Below are positions 6,375-15,362 of a stretch of DNA of 64,000 nucleotides, in pieces. This DNA comes from Planctomycetota bacterium (GTDB lineage: Bacteria > Planctomycetota > UBA1135 > GCA-002686595). Made by a program: the position numbers and the translations under genes. Position 1 is the first letter of the stretch, and each line of letters begins with the position of its first letter. The stretch covers positions 1 to 64,000 of the forward strand of contig JADJNY010000002.1 of assembly GCA_016714045.1 (NCBI GenBank), read 5' to 3'. Below the pieces are notes generated by a model. It was given only the letters and a program-made list of their open reading frames with translations. It made no database searches and was not told the origin of the DNA.

Positions 6375-8708
6375 TCAGAAGATCGACCCCAGGATCAAGA
6401 ACACGTTCGTCTCGCCGCGCTCCGCGAGGCCCATCCCGACGAACATCGGGCCCAAGAACGAGTCGAGCGCCAAGAACACCGAGCCCGAGTACAGGAGCCC
6501 TTCCAGCTCGATCTCGCCGCGGTCCGCGAAGACGTTCCCGAGCTCGAACGACCCGCCGACGTACGCGGACACCGGCGCGCGCCAGCCTTCGCGGAAGCCG
6601 AAGTGGTGGTACGCGAGCGCGCGGGCGACGAGCGCGTGCGAGCCCGACAGCTCGTTCGGCGCGAAGCCCGACAGGCGCAGGAAGCCGCCGAGCGAGTATC
6701 GGTTCTCGACGCCGCTCTCGTCCTGGAGCGTCGTGTCGAACTCGCCGCCGAGCACGAGCGTGTTGGCGCCCCACGACACCGCCGTGTCGTGCTTCGCGGT
6801 CATGAGCTCCGAGTTCGTGCTCCCGCCGAGATCGCTGAGCGTCGCCTGCACCTTCACCTCGCCGATCGAGCCGCGGCGCGGGAAGCCCGTGCTGTCGAAC
6901 GTGTCGTACGCGAAGGCCGCCTCGAGGCCCCCTTGGTCGAAGCTCGCGCTCTGGAACGCGGTCGGATCGCCGACCGCGAGCGCCGCGCGGCCGTTCTGGT
7001 GGAAGACGCCCGCGCGCACTTCGCCCCAATCGCCGAGCAACGCCCCGACGTCGAAGCCGACCTCGACCCCATCGACGTCGAACTCCGCGACCGTGTCCGT
7101 GCCGAGCGGGAGCCCGATGCGGCGGCGCTCGTAGCCGACGCGCGGCGCGACGAAGAGCGGGCTACCCGGCGCGAGCGGCTGCAGGTATTCCGTCTCGAGC
7201 AAGACGCTCTCGCCGAATTCCGCGCGCGTGCGCCACTCCGCGCCGTAGCGGTCGACGGGGCGCAGCACGAAGAGGCCCGCGAGCGTGATCCCGCTGCCGC
7301 CCGACAGGTTGGCCTGGCTCGACGCGCCGAGTCGCAACGACCACGGGCCCGTCGACTTGTCGCGCGCGTCGACCACGAGCTCGGCGGTCTCCTCGTCGCC
7401 CTCGAGCCGGAAGTCGACTTCCTCGTACAGGTCGAGCCCGAACACGCGCGCGTAGTCGCGGTGGAGCCGCGCAGGGTCGATCGGCTCCCCGATCGGGCTC
7501 GTGATGCGCTCGGCGACGATCTCGGGCGCGACGCGACCGGAGCCCTCGACGCGCACCGCGCTCAGGACGGGCAACGGCTTCTGTCGCGCTGCGCGCTCGC
7601 TGGAGCGCGCGCGCCATGCAGCTGGGTCGAGCGCGAGCTGCGCCAGCGCGTCCTTCCGCGCGAGCACGGCGGTCTTGCCCTCGGTGACGATGTCGAGCGC
7701 CTGCGCGTGGGACAAGAGCGAGCGCTGCTTCAGCTGCAGCACGAGGTGCACGTCGCCGGGGCCGAGCTCCGATGCGTGCGCGCGGCGCGATTCGGCTTCG
7801 TGCAGGCGCAGGATCTGCTCGCCGACGTCGATGTAGGACGTGATGGCGTCCTTGGACGCGAGCGGCGGTGCGAGCTCGATCGCGAGCACGACCTCGGCAC
7901 CCATCGCGCGCGCGACGTCGACGGGAAGCGCGTTCGACAACGTACCGTCGGTCAGGAGGCGTCCCTCGAGCTCCACCGGCGGGAAGAGACCCGGGAGCGC
8001 CGAAGCCGCGCGCACGGACGCGCCGAGGTCGCCGCGGTCCAGGACGACGGCGTCGCCCGTGCCGAGGTCGGTCGCGACGGCGCGGAACGGCGTCGGCAGG
8101 TTGTCGAAACCGCGACTCGTGATCGCGGGCAGCGCGAGCGACTCCACGAACAGCGTCCAGCGCTTCGCCGCGAACACGCTGCGCGGGAGCGCGAGCGTCC
8201 CGCTGCGGAAGCCCACGGACAGGTCGAAGAGGAAGTCGCGGTCGTCGACCTTGCGGCGATACGTGCGGTGCTCGCGCGGCGCGCGGTCGAGCAGCGCCTC
8301 GTCCCAGTCGATGCTCGAGAGCGCCGCGTGCAGACCCTGCGGCGTGTTGCCGGCCGCGTAGAGCCCGCCGACGAGGGCACCCGTGCCCGTGCCGACGACG
8401 GCGTCGACGGGGACGTGGAGCTCCTCGAGCGCCTCGAGCACGCCGACGTTCGCGAGCCCGTACGCGCCGTCACCGCCGAGCACGAGCACGACCCGCGGCC
8501 GCGCGGTCGCGTCCGACCCGCCACGGACGGGGGGGAGCGCGCTGGCGGGGCTCGTCTGCGACGGGGCGCTCGATCCGACGGCGGGCCACGCGGTCGTCTC
8601 GGTCGTCTCCACGCGGTCCTGCGGCGGAAGCGCGGCCGCGCCCGGGAGGGCGGGCGCGGCGGCGAGGACGAGCGTGAGCCAAGCAGGCCGGCAGGGCATC
8701 GACGGCAT
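6375..8708 (-). CDS. Patatin-like/BamA-type outer-membrane protein with a lost catalytic serine
   Basis: The 777-residue product starts at the ATG at 8708 (PCRPAWLTLVLAAAPALPGAAA signal peptide; an ATG at 8699 is also possible). Order: signal peptide; patatin domain ~70-365; POTRA-like segment ~375-445; C-terminal Omp85/BamA-type 16-strand region ending LGSIF. This matches RssA/PlpD-type patatin-porin fusions. The nucleophile elbow, normally GxSxG (often GTSMG), reads GTGTG at residues 106-110: codon GGC at 8387-8385 places Gly where Ser is required. The oxyanion loop is also altered (GGDGAYGLAN against the usual GGGGARGLAH). The Asp of the dyad persists (LTDGTLSNALP, residue ~254). Phospholipase activity is therefore unlikely; a transport, scaffold or assembly role is inferred. 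Confidence 0.85.
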   Translation of the reverse strand: MPSMPCRPAWLTLVLAAAPALPGAAALPPQDRVETTETTAWPAVGSSAPSQTSPASALPPVRGGSDATARPRVVLVLGGDGAYGLANVGVLEALEELHVPVDAVVGTGTGALVGGLYAAGNTPQGLHAALSSIDWDEALLDRAPREHRTYRRKVDDRDFLFDLSVGFRSGTLALPRSVFAAKRWTLFVESLALPAITSRGFDNLPTPFRAVATDLGTGDAVVLDRGDLGASVRAASALPGLFPPVELEGRLLTDGTLSNALPVDVARAMGAEVVLAIELAPPLASKDAITSYIDVGEQILRLHEAESRRAHASELGPGDVHLVLQLKQRSLLSHAQALDIVTEGKTAVLARKDALAQLALDPAAWRARSSERAARQKPLPVLSAVRVEGSGRVAPEIVAERITSPIGEPIDPARLHRDYARVFGLDLYEEVDFRLEGDEETAELVVDARDKSTGPWSLRLGASSQANLSGGSGITLAGLFVLRPVDRYGAEWRTRAEFGESVLLETEYLQPLAPGSPLFVAPRVGYERRRIGLPLGTDTVAEFDVDGVEVGFDVGALLGDWGEVRAGVFHQNGRAALAVGDPTAFQSASFDQGGLEAAFAYDTFDSTGFPRRGSIGEVKVQATLSDLGGSTNSELMTAKHDTAVSWGANTLVLGGEFDTTLQDESGVENRYSLGGFLRLSGFAPNELSGSHALVARALAYHHFGFREGWRAPVSAYVGGSFELGNVFADRGEIELEGLLYSGSVFLALDSFLGPMFVGMGLAERGETNVFLILGSIF

Positions 8709-8921
8709 CGTACCGTGCGACGCGCCGTGGGTTCGCGGGCCGAGCGCCGGCAATCGGCTCGACCGTACCACGGCGGGGAAGGCGTCGAGGCGCGGCGAAT
8801 CGTGCGCAACTTCGTCCGGGTCGCGGGTTCATCCTCCCGCCGGCCTTGCGCCCTCCTCCCAGCGCGGCGAGCATCGATCGAGTCCCGCGGGCCACGCGTC
8901 CGCACGAGAAGGAGCCGTTCC

Positions 8922-10505
8922 ATGACTGCGGAAGTCCCGCCCGTCGCTTCGTCGTCCCCGGCCTCCGAGGGCGCCGCGTCCTCCGCGTTCGAGCGCATGT
9001 GGTCGCGCCGCCTGCTCCTCGGCGCCGGCGTCGGAGCGGGCCTGGCGCTCGCGGGTTCGCGCGGCGCATCGGCCCAGCTCCCGACTTCGACCCAACCCGC
9101 GGGCTCGCGACGACAGCTCGCGCCCGTCGAGCCGGGCGACCTGTTCGTGCTCGTGAACCGGACGTCGCAGGGGTGGAGCGAGCCGCTGTGGGCCGAAGCG
9201 ACGGCGCGCGGCTACCAGGGCTACCTCGAGTGGCAGCTCGACCACCAGGCGATCGGCGACGCGGCGCTCGACGCGGTGCTCACGGCGTTCCCCTCGATCT
9301 TCATGACGTCCAAGCAGATCCAGGACGGGTACGTCGTCCCCGGCATGACGAACGTGGCCGTCGCGGAGCTCAAGAAGGCGTGCGTGCTGCGCTCGATCCT
9401 GAGCCAGCGCCAGCTCTTCGAGCACATGGTCGAGTTCTGGACCGACCACTTCAACATCGATCAGTCCGACGGCGAGAACCAGGTGCTCAAGACGACGGAC
9501 GACCGCGACGTGATCCGCGCGCACGCGCTGGGCAACTTCCGCGACCTGCTCAAGGCGTCGGCGCACTCGGGCGCGATGCTCTACTACCTCGACAACTTCT
9601 CGAACCGCAACACGGGCGTGAACGAGAACTACGCGCGGGAGATCATGGAGCTGCACACGCTCGCGCCGGGCAACTACACCGAGACGGACGTGCGCGAGCT
9701 CGCGAAGATCCTGACGGGCTGGACGATCTGGCGGCAGGCCGATGCGAACTACGGGACGTTCCGCTATCGCAGCGAGTGGCACGACAACGGAGCGCACACG
9801 GTGCTCGGACACGTGTACGGTCCGAACGGAGGACAGGCGGAGGGCGAGGCGGCGCTCGATCAGCTCCTCGACCACCCCGCTTGCGCGAACTTCATCGCGA
9901 CGAAGCTCTGCAAGTGGCTCCTTTCCTACGCGCCGCCGCAGTCGGTGATCGACGACGTCGCGCTCGCCTACACACGCACGAACGGCGACATCAAGACGAT
10001 GATCCGCACCGTGTTCAAGCCGGACAACGTGCAGCTCGCGGCGCCGCACCTGCAGCCCAAGCTCAAGCGGCCGTTCGCGTTCGTCACGTCCCTGATGCGC
10101 GCGACGAACGCCTCGTTCACGGGGACACCCACGACCGGCGCGCAGACGCTGCTCAACGAGCTCGTCAAGTTCGGGCACATGCCCTACGCGTGGGGGCCGC
10201 CGGACGGCTATCCCGATCGCGAGGACTACTGGGGCAATGCGGTGCTCCCGCGCTGGAACTTCGCGTCGCGGCTCCTCGACAACTTGCTCAACGGCATCTC
10301 GGTCGACGTGACGGCGCTGTTCGCGGGCGTCAGCCAGGCGCAGTGCGCCGAGCGCTGCAACCAGCTCCTGTTGGGCGGTCGCATGGACCCCGCCGACGTG
10401 GCGGAGGTGCACGCGTTCGCGATGTCGTTCCCGAGCCTGACGACGCAGGCGAAGCGCGAGTCGCTCGCGCTCGCAGCGTCTTCCCCGAGCTACCAACACG
10501 TCTGA
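8922..10505 (+). CDS. DUF1800 family protein with twin-arginine signal
   Basis: The 527-residue product starts at the ATG at 8922, preceded by GAAGGAG at a good distance. The open frame continues upstream but without coding character. A twin-arginine-type signal (SRRLLLGAGVGAGLALAG, ~28-45) precedes the DUF1800 domain, whose hallmarks are FEHMVEFWTDHFNID and NTGVNENYAREIMELHTLA, followed by LAKILTGWTIWR and FATKLCKWLL-like segments. The function of DUF1800 is unknown. The pair with a downstream DUF1501 gene is a fixed arrangement in planctomycetes and several other phyla. The next gene follows after 13 bases with its own ribosome site, so the two form an operon. Confidence 0.92.
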   Translation: MTAEVPPVASSSPASEGAASSAFERMWSRRLLLGAGVGAGLALAGSRGASAQLPTSTQPAGSRRQLAPVEPGDLFVLVNRTSQGWSEPLWAEATARGYQGYLEWQLDHQAIGDAALDAVLTAFPSIFMTSKQIQDGYVVPGMTNVAVAELKKACVLRSILSQRQLFEHMVEFWTDHFNIDQSDGENQVLKTTDDRDVIRAHALGNFRDLLKASAHSGAMLYYLDNFSNRNTGVNENYAREIMELHTLAPGNYTETDVRELAKILTGWTIWRQADANYGTFRYRSEWHDNGAHTVLGHVYGPNGGQAEGEAALDQLLDHPACANFIATKLCKWLLSYAPPQSVIDDVALAYTRTNGDIKTMIRTVFKPDNVQLAAPHLQPKLKRPFAFVTSLMRATNASFTGTPTTGAQTLLNELVKFGHMPYAWGPPDGYPDREDYWGNAVLPRWNFASRLLDNLLNGISVDVTALFAGVSQAQCAERCNQLLLGGRMDPADVAEVHAFAMSFPSLTTQAKRESLALAASSPSYQHV

Positions 10506-10518
10506 GAGGAGCCTCGCC

Positions 10519-11805
10519 ATGCAGCACGACCCTCGTCGAGATCACGACCACGGCGGCCTCTCGCGGCGCGAGTTCGTCGGCAGCACGGCGCTCGCCGGCG
10601 CCGCGCTCGTCACCGCGCCGGCCTGGCTCCCGCGCGCGAGCTTCGCGCGCACGCTCGCGGGCGGACCGCGCGACGTGCTCGTCCACGTCTACTTGCGCGG
10701 CGGCGCGGACGGGCTCTCGATCGTCCCGCCCGTAGGCGATCCCGAGTACTACCTGCGGCGTCCGACGCTCTCGATCCCGCCGCCCGGCGCGGCGAACGGT
10801 GCGACCGCGCTGCCGGGCACGACCCTGTTCGCGTTGTCGCCCGCGGCCGCGCCGCTGCTCACGCCGTACCAGGCGGGCAAGCTGCTCGTCGTGCACGCGA
10901 CCGGGCTCGTCGATCCGTCGCGCTCGCACTTCGACGCGCAGAAGTACATGGAGCTCGGCACCACGGGCGCGTTCGCCGGTCAGACGACGACGGGTTGGAT
11001 CGGACGGCATCTCGCGAGCTCGACGCCGCTCGGGAACGGCCTCCTGCGCGCGATGGCGCTCCAGGACGGGCTCCCGACCGCGCTCGTCGGCGGCCCGGCG
11101 TCGCTGCCGATCAAGGACCCGGACGGCTTCGACCTCGCGGGGCAGCTCTCGACGAAGGCGGCGCGGCGCCTGCGCATCGCGAACATGTACGCAGGCGAGC
11201 CGGCGCCGCTCGGTCCCGCCTCGACGGCGACGTTCGGCACGGTCGACCTGCTCAACGGGATCAGCTTCACGGGCTACGTCCCGGCGAACGGGGCCGTGTA
11301 CCCGAACTCGACCTTCGGGAACCAGCTCAAGTGGACCGCGACGATGATCAAGGCGGGGATCGGCCTCGAGGCCGTCTCGATCGACATCGGCGGTTGGGAC
11401 CTGCACGCGCAGCTCGGCCCGCTGACGGGCACGATGGCGACGAAGACGAGCGACCTCGCGCGCGCGATCGAGGCGTTCTACCTCGACTTGTCGCTCACGC
11501 ACCTCGACCAGGTGACGCTGGTCGTGATGTCCGAGTTCGGCCGGCGCGCCGGCGAGAACGCGAGCAGCGGCACGGACCACGGACACGGCAACTGCATGCT
11601 CGTGATGGGCGGCCACGTCGTGGGCGGACAAGTGCTGTCGAACTGGCCCGGTCTCGCGTCGAACCAGCTCGACAACGGCGACCTCGCGATCACGATCGAT
11701 CACCGCGACATCCTCGCGGAGATCGTGCTCGACCGGCTCGGGAACCCGAACCTCGGGACCGTGTTCCCGAACTACACGCCGACGCTGCGCGGCATCACCG
11801 TCTAG
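10519..11805 (+). CDS. DUF1501 family protein with twin-arginine signal
   Basis: The 428-residue product has a Tat motif at the N terminus (SRREFVGSTALAGAALV) and the DUF1501 body, a sulfatase/alkaline-phosphatase-like fold: VYLRGGADGLSIVPP, DPSRSHFDAQKYMELG, SIDIGGWDLHAQLG and VVMSEFGRRAGENASSGTDHGHG. The His/Asp-rich loops would be the metal-binding region in related alkaline-phosphatase-like proteins. The enzymatic role is not established. It sits 13 bases after the DUF1800 gene, preceded by GAGAGGAG, and both products should be exported folded through Tat and probably act together at the cell envelope. Confidence 0.92.
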   Translation: MQHDPRRDHDHGGLSRREFVGSTALAGAALVTAPAWLPRASFARTLAGGPRDVLVHVYLRGGADGLSIVPPVGDPEYYLRRPTLSIPPPGAANGATALPGTTLFALSPAAAPLLTPYQAGKLLVVHATGLVDPSRSHFDAQKYMELGTTGAFAGQTTTGWIGRHLASSTPLGNGLLRAMALQDGLPTALVGGPASLPIKDPDGFDLAGQLSTKAARRLRIANMYAGEPAPLGPASTATFGTVDLLNGISFTGYVPANGAVYPNSTFGNQLKWTATMIKAGIGLEAVSIDIGGWDLHAQLGPLTGTMATKTSDLARAIEAFYLDLSLTHLDQVTLVVMSEFGRRAGENASSGTDHGHGNCMLVMGGHVVGGQVLSNWPGLASNQLDNGDLAITIDHRDILAEIVLDRLGNPNLGTVFPNYTPTLRGITV

Positions 11806-11885
11806 CGACCCGAGCGCACGGAGCGCATCGGGCGTGCCGAAGGCACCGAGAGCACCCCGAGGGCGCATCGAGCGCGCATCGGAGC

Positions 11886-11914
11886 GGAGCGCGCGTTCGC
11901 GAGGCGCGCGCTCC
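11886..11914. terminator. Strong hairpin between convergent genes
   Basis: GGAGCGCGCG (11886-11895) pairs perfectly with CGCGCGCTCC (11905-11914) around a nine-base loop. It lies in the 117-base gap between two convergent genes, where a bidirectional terminator would be expected. There is no T tract on either side, so intrinsic termination is only a possibility. Confidence 0.4.
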
Positions 11915-11922
11915 GCGCTCGT

Positions 11923-14190
11923 TCAGCTCTCGTCGCCGCGCGCGGAGGGGCGCGGCTTCGACGCGAGGTACGGGTTCGGCCACGCGAAGTCGTCGTGGCC
12001 GTAGCTCGCGGCCGCGTGGCGCGTCAGGTACGGATCGAACAGGTGCGGACGCGCGAGCGCGCACAGGTCCGCGCGGCCCGCCGCGAGCACCGTGTTCACG
12101 TGGTCGGCGCCTTGGATCGCGCCGACGGCCATCACGGGGAGCTTCGCCTCGTAGCGGATGCGCTCGGCGAACGGCACCTGGTACATGCGGCCATAGTCGA
12201 TGCGCGACTTCGGTGAGTTGCCGCCGGACGAGACGTCGACGAGGTCGCAGCCGTGCGCCTTGAGCGCCTTCGCGAACTCGACCGAGTCGGCGATCGTCTG
12301 TCCGCCCTCCGCGTCGAGCCAGTCGCTCGCCGAGATGCGCACGAAGAGCGGCTTCTCCTTCGGCCACACCGCGCGCACGGCGTCGAACGCGTCGAGCGGG
12401 AAGCGCATGCGCTTCGCGAGGCTCCCGCCGTACTCGTCCGTGCGCTGGTTCGAGAGCGGCGAGAGGAAGCTCGACAGCAAGTACCCGTGCGCCATGTGCA
12501 GCTCGAGCACGTCGAAGCCGGCCTCGTGCGCGAACTTCGCCGAGCGCACGAAGTCGGCCGTGATCCGGTCGAAGTCGGCGCGCTCCATCGCCTTCGGCAC
12601 GTGCCAATCGGGCTTGAAAGGCTGCGCGCTGGGCCCGAGCGTCGGCCACGCGCGCGCATCGCGCAGCGGAGCGTCGCCTTCCCACGGCAGGCTGCACGAC
12701 GCCTTGCGACCGGCGTGACCGATCTGGATCGCCATCTTCGCGCGCGAGTGGGCGTGCGCGAAGTCGACGATGCGCTTCCACGCGTCGCGCTGCGTCGTGT
12801 TCCACAGGCCGGTGCAGCCGGGCGAGATGCGCCCGTCCGCCGCGACGCCGGTCGCCTCGGCGATCACGAGCCCCGCGCCGCCGATCGCGCGCGAGCCGAG
12901 GTGCACGACGTGCCAGTCGTTCGGCACGCCGTCGACCGCGGAGTACTGGCACATGGGGGAGACGACGACGCGGTTCTCGAGCGTGCAACCGCGCACCGTG
13001 AACGGCGCGAACATCGGCGGCGGCATCGTGCCGTCCTTGGCGCGCTTCAGGCCGTTCGCCTCGCCGTACCAGTTCGTCACCTTCTCGACGAGCGCGGGGT
13101 CGCGCTTCGCGAGGTTGTCGTACGTGATGCGCTTCGAACGCGTCATCAGGTTGAACGTGAACTGGAGCGGGTGCTGCGCCTGGTAACGGCGCGAGTTCTC
13201 GAACCACTCGAGCGACGTCTGCGCGGCCTTCTGCGTCTTCAGCACGTCGAGCTTGCGCGAGCTCTCGTACGCGGCGAGCACCTTGGGCACGTCTTTCGTG
13301 CCGTGCGCCTTGAACGCGTCGGCGAGCGCGATCGCGTCCTCCATCGCGAGCTTCGTCCCCGAGCCGATCGAGAAGTGCGCCGTGTGCACGGCGTCGCCCA
13401 TGAGCACGATCTTGCCGTGGTGCCAGCGCTCGCACTTCACGGTGGGGAAAGCGCGCCAGATGGAGCGGTTCGTCAGGAGCTCGTGCCCGTCGAGGTGGTC
13501 GGCGAAGAGCTTCTTGCAGTACGCGACCGTCTCGGCGTCGCTCGCCTTGTCGAGCCCGGCGCGCTTCCACGTGTCCTCGTGCGTCTCGACGATGAACGTC
13601 GAGAGGTTCGCCTCGAAGGGGTACGCATGGATCTGGAAGAGCCCGTGCTCGTTCTCGCGGAAGATGAATGTGAACGCCTTCAGCGGCTTCGTCGTGCCGA
13701 GCCAGCAGAAGCGCGCGGTGCGCCAGTCGAGCGACGGCTGGAAGTGCTCGGCGTACTTCGCACGCACGAAGCTGTTGATGCCGTCCGCGGCGAGGATCAG
13801 GTCCGCGTCGGCGACCTCCGCGTCGTCCTTCACGTCGTGCTGGAAGCGGACGTCGACGCCGAGCTCCTTGCAGCGCGCGTGGAAGATCTGGAGCAGCTTC
13901 TTGCGCGAGAGCCCGCAGAAGCCGTGGCCCGTCGAGCGCACGCACGTGTCGCCGTAGAACGTCTCGATGTCGCTCCAGTACGCGAAGCTCTTGCGGATCG
14001 CGGCGAAGCTCTCGGGGTCGGCCGCCTCGAAATTGCCGAGCGTCTCGTCGGAGAACACGACGCCCCAACCGAACGTGTCGTCGGGCTGGTTGCGCTCGTA
14101 CACCGTGATGCGGGCGTCCGGGAACGCCTTCTTCATCAGGATGGAGAAGTACAGGCCCGCCGGGCCTCCGCCGAGGGATGCGATGCGCAT
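11923..14190 (-). CDS. Bifunctional aryl-CoA monooxygenase/reductase (salicylyl- or 2-aminobenzoyl-CoA type)
   Basis: The 755-residue product has two complete enzymes in tandem. Residues 1-~375 are a group A flavin monooxygenase: FAD dinucleotide motif GGGPAGLYF near the N terminus and MGDAVHTAHFSIGSGTKLAMEDA around 270. Residues ~390-750 are an Old Yellow Enzyme-type NADH:flavin oxidoreductase (FAPFTVRGCTLENRVVVSPM, CTGLWNTTQRDAWKRIVDFA, QIGHAGRK, VSSGGNSPKS, GRADLCALARPHLFDPY). This architecture is known from 2-aminobenzoyl-CoA monooxygenase/reductase and from proteins annotated as salicylyl-CoA 5-hydroxylase; both dearomatise or hydroxylate a CoA-activated aromatic acid. No CoA ligase or thiolase gene adjoins, so the substrate is open. 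It diverges from XdhC with only 92 bases between the starts. Confidence 0.88.
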   Translation of the reverse strand: MRIASLGGGPAGLYFSILMKKAFPDARITVYERNQPDDTFGWGVVFSDETLGNFEAADPESFAAIRKSFAYWSDIETFYGDTCVRSTGHGFCGLSRKKLLQIFHARCKELGVDVRFQHDVKDDAEVADADLILAADGINSFVRAKYAEHFQPSLDWRTARFCWLGTTKPLKAFTFIFRENEHGLFQIHAYPFEANLSTFIVETHEDTWKRAGLDKASDAETVAYCKKLFADHLDGHELLTNRSIWRAFPTVKCERWHHGKIVLMGDAVHTAHFSIGSGTKLAMEDAIALADAFKAHGTKDVPKVLAAYESSRKLDVLKTQKAAQTSLEWFENSRRYQAQHPLQFTFNLMTRSKRITYDNLAKRDPALVEKVTNWYGEANGLKRAKDGTMPPPMFAPFTVRGCTLENRVVVSPMCQYSAVDGVPNDWHVVHLGSRAIGGAGLVIAEATGVAADGRISPGCTGLWNTTQRDAWKRIVDFAHAHSRAKMAIQIGHAGRKASCSLPWEGDAPLRDARAWPTLGPSAQPFKPDWHVPKAMERADFDRITADFVRSAKFAHEAGFDVLELHMAHGYLLSSFLSPLSNQRTDEYGGSLAKRMRFPLDAFDAVRAVWPKEKPLFVRISASDWLDAEGGQTIADSVEFAKALKAHGCDLVDVSSGGNSPKSRIDYGRMYQVPFAERIRYEAKLPVMAVGAIQGADHVNTVLAAGRADLCALARPHLFDPYLTRHAAASYGHDDFAWPNPYLASKPRPSARGDES

Positions 14191-14282
14191 GGGCGCGGAT
14201 CTTACGACCCTGGGGACGAGCGTCCATTCCCCGACGGGCGCAGTTCGAGCTCGACGCGCGCGCGGTATCCTGGTCCGACTCC

Positions 14283-15077
14283 ATGGAGCACCCCCAAGCC
14301 TGGATCGAGACGCTCTCCGCGCTGCGCGCCGAGGGCAGGCCGTGCGCGCTCGTCGTCGTGACGGGCGTCAAGGGCTCCGGACCGCGTGAGAGCGGCGCAC
14401 GGATGATCGTGTCGGGCGGAGAGCTCGTGTGGGGGACGATCGGCGGTGGCAAGCTCGAGCTCACGGCGATCGAGCACGCGAGCGCGCTCCTCGCGAGCGG
14501 TCGCGCGCTCACCGAGACCGTCGCGTATCCGTTGAGCGAGAAAGTCGGGCAGTGCTGCGGCGGCGAGGTGACGCTCTTCTACGAGACGTTCCCTTGGTCG
14601 CGCCGCAAGATCGTCGTCTTCGGAGCCGGGCACGTCGCACAGGCGCTCGCGGGGCTGCACGCGTACCTGCAGACGGATCTCGTGCTGATCGACTCGCGCG
14701 ACGAGGACGAGATCCGGCCCGAGCTGCCCGCGAAGCGCTCGTGGCGCCTCGTGTGCGTCGATCACCCGGAGGAGGAGCTCGACACGCTCCCGGACGACGC
14801 GCTCGTCGTGATCCTGACGCACGACCACGCGCTCGACCTCGAGATCGTCGCGAAGGCCGTGAAGCGCGACTTCGCCTACGTCGGCCTGATCGGATCGGAG
14901 CGCAAGTGGGAGCGCTTCCAGAAACGTCTCGCGCAGCGCGGCTTCACGCCGGCCGAGATCGCGAAGGTCACGTGCCCGATCGGCGTGTCGAAGCACTCGA
15001 AGGAGCCCACCGCGATCGCGATCTCGACCGCCGCGGAGCTGCTCGACGTGCTCGCGCGCACCGGAACGCCGCGCTGA
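14283..15077 (+). CDS. XdhC/CoxI-family accessory protein
   Basis: The 264-residue product starts at the ATG at 14283 (MEHPQAWIETLSALRAEGRPCALV). The N-terminal XdhC/CoxI segment carries GSGPRESGARMIV, VWGTIGGGKLE and QCCGGEVTLFYE; the C-terminal Rossmann-like XdhC_C domain begins IVVFGAGHVAQALAGL and ends PIGVSKHSKEPTAIAISTAAELL. XdhC proteins bind and hand over the molybdenum cofactor during maturation of xanthine dehydrogenase-type enzymes. No xdhA/xdhB gene is in this window, so the client enzyme must lie elsewhere. The upstream in-frame extension lacks coding character. Confidence 0.9.
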   Translation: MEHPQAWIETLSALRAEGRPCALVVVTGVKGSGPRESGARMIVSGGELVWGTIGGGKLELTAIEHASALLASGRALTETVAYPLSEKVGQCCGGEVTLFYETFPWSRRKIVVFGAGHVAQALAGLHAYLQTDLVLIDSRDEDEIRPELPAKRSWRLVCVDHPEEELDTLPDDALVVILTHDHALDLEIVAKAVKRDFAYVGLIGSERKWERFQKRLAQRGFTPAEIAKVTCPIGVSKHSKEPTAIAISTAAELLDVLARTGTPR

Positions 15078-15172
15078 GCCCGACTCCGGAGATGGCGCGC
15101 CGCATCTACTGCAGAGCTACTGCCTTCGAAAGTGCTCGCGCCGCGCGAGCATTTCCGCCGTCCCGCCCGCCC

Positions 15173-15321
15173 GTTGCTGAGAGCCAATAGAACCCCGCGC
15201 AAGCCCGGGCCGGTCCTCCGGCCCGTGCTTGTGCGGGGTCCGTGATGCGGAGCACACGCGTGTGTTCCGTTGCGTCCCTTCCCCCGGATCGTCCCATCCG
15301 GCAATTGCGCTCCCGATCGAC
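15173..15321 (+). repeat. Interspersed hairpin repeat, copy 1
   Basis: This is one of four copies of a repeat of about 150 bp. It starts GCTGAGAGC and continues with a long hairpin: arms 15192-15213 and 15218-15239, loop TCCT at 15214-15217, 21 of 22 positions paired with one G-T and one mismatch. A second, smaller hairpin follows (GGAGCACAC/GTGTGTTCC at 15249-15268), then the conserved segment CGTTGCGTCCCTTCCCCC and a tail GGCAATTGCGCTCC. The copy fills the gap between two convergent genes (XdhC ends 15077, the DUF1801 gene ends 15363). Flanking sequence is unrelated to the other copies. Confidence 0.85.
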
Positions 15322-15362
15322 ACGGGTCGCGGGCGCTCGCCCGCGCTGAGGCGTCGAGCGCG

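Noticed and set aside
6057..8921. In-frame extension of nearly 3 kb upstream of the DUF1800 gene
   Set aside because: It is antisense to the patatin-like gene and has no domain. The ATG at 8922 has a ribosome site and begins the Tat-signal protein.
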